A stretch of 6,058 bases of DNA from Lutibacter sp. (GTDB lineage: Bacteria; Bacteroidota; Bacteroidia; Flavobacteriales; Flavobacteriaceae). The notes below the pieces were generated by a model. The model did not search any database. It saw only the letters and a list, made by a program, of their open reading frames with translations, and had not been told where the DNA came from. The DNA is taken from the NCBI GenBank assembly GCA_030748365.1, contig JASMME010000090.1:1-6058 (forward strand), given 5' to 3'. The translations under genes were made by a program, and so were the position numbers. Positions 6,020 to 6,058 of this stretch are shown piece by piece (position 1 is the stretch's first letter; every line of letters starts with the position of its first letter).

Positions 6020-6058
6020 TTGAAATCAACACACTACATAGGGTTCCTTTTTTTAACC
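6020..6058 (+). CDS. possible start of a secreted or membrane protein (partial)
   Basis: From a TTG at 6020 the last 39 bases read (M)KSTHYIGFLFLT, a short charged start followed by a hydrophobic run that looks like the beginning of a signal peptide. The frame stays open to the window end and upstream as far as a stop at 5912-5914. TTG-AAA is also the start used by rsmI in this window. Thirteen codons are too few to identify a product or even be sure of a gene. Confidence 0.3.
   Translation, partial: MKSTHYIGFLFLT

Overview
The window looks like an ordinary chromosomal segment of a Bacteroidota bacterium, most likely a member of the Flavobacteriia. The evidence is the promoter style, the protein families and the translation signals. 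Several gene starts are preceded by Bacteroidota-type -7 boxes (TAnnTTTG), and the starts lack Shine-Dalgarno sequences. RsmI is the short form, and the PadR regulator is followed by a membrane protein of a kind I associate with flavobacteria. Base composition looks moderate (near 45-50% GC by eye, not calculated). I see no insertion sequence, phage gene, tRNA, rRNA or CRISPR array.

Left part (1-2933). A truncated HAD-family phosphatase (minus strand, running off the left edge) and rsmI (minus, TTG start) point left. They diverge from aspS (plus), the aspartyl-tRNA synthetase. The 142-bp divergent region carries one clear -7 box for each direction and an inverted repeat that overlaps the aspS box. 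These are translation and housekeeping genes.

Middle part (2934-4704, minus strand). A 352-residue flavin reductase with a C-terminal plant-type [2Fe-2S] ferredoxin domain (PaaE/Hcr-like) is followed after 34 bp by a LysE/RhtB-type membrane exporter, probably in one transcript. The reductase can be read from a TTG codon at 4848, but that version crosses the promoter region and the start of the divergent gene; the ATG at 4704 is the better start.

Right part (4705-6058, plus strand). A small PadR-family repressor and, 14 bp later, a protein with a helical N-terminal domain and four predicted membrane helices form a two-gene unit. The arrangement resembles PadR plus HAAS/DUF1700-type membrane partner modules. 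In the 132-bp divergent region a perfect 8+8-bp inverted repeat (ATACCTAA-N5-TTAGGTAT) sits exactly over the predicted -33 element of padR and just upstream of the predicted reductase promoter, so it is the obvious candidate PadR operator. The simplest model is that PadR represses its own operon, may control the reductase-exporter pair, and is tuned by its membrane partner. This is the most interesting part of the window, and the link to the reductase is inference. The last 194 bases hold a 15-bp palindrome, a possible promoter, and perhaps the first 13 codons of a secreted or membrane protein.
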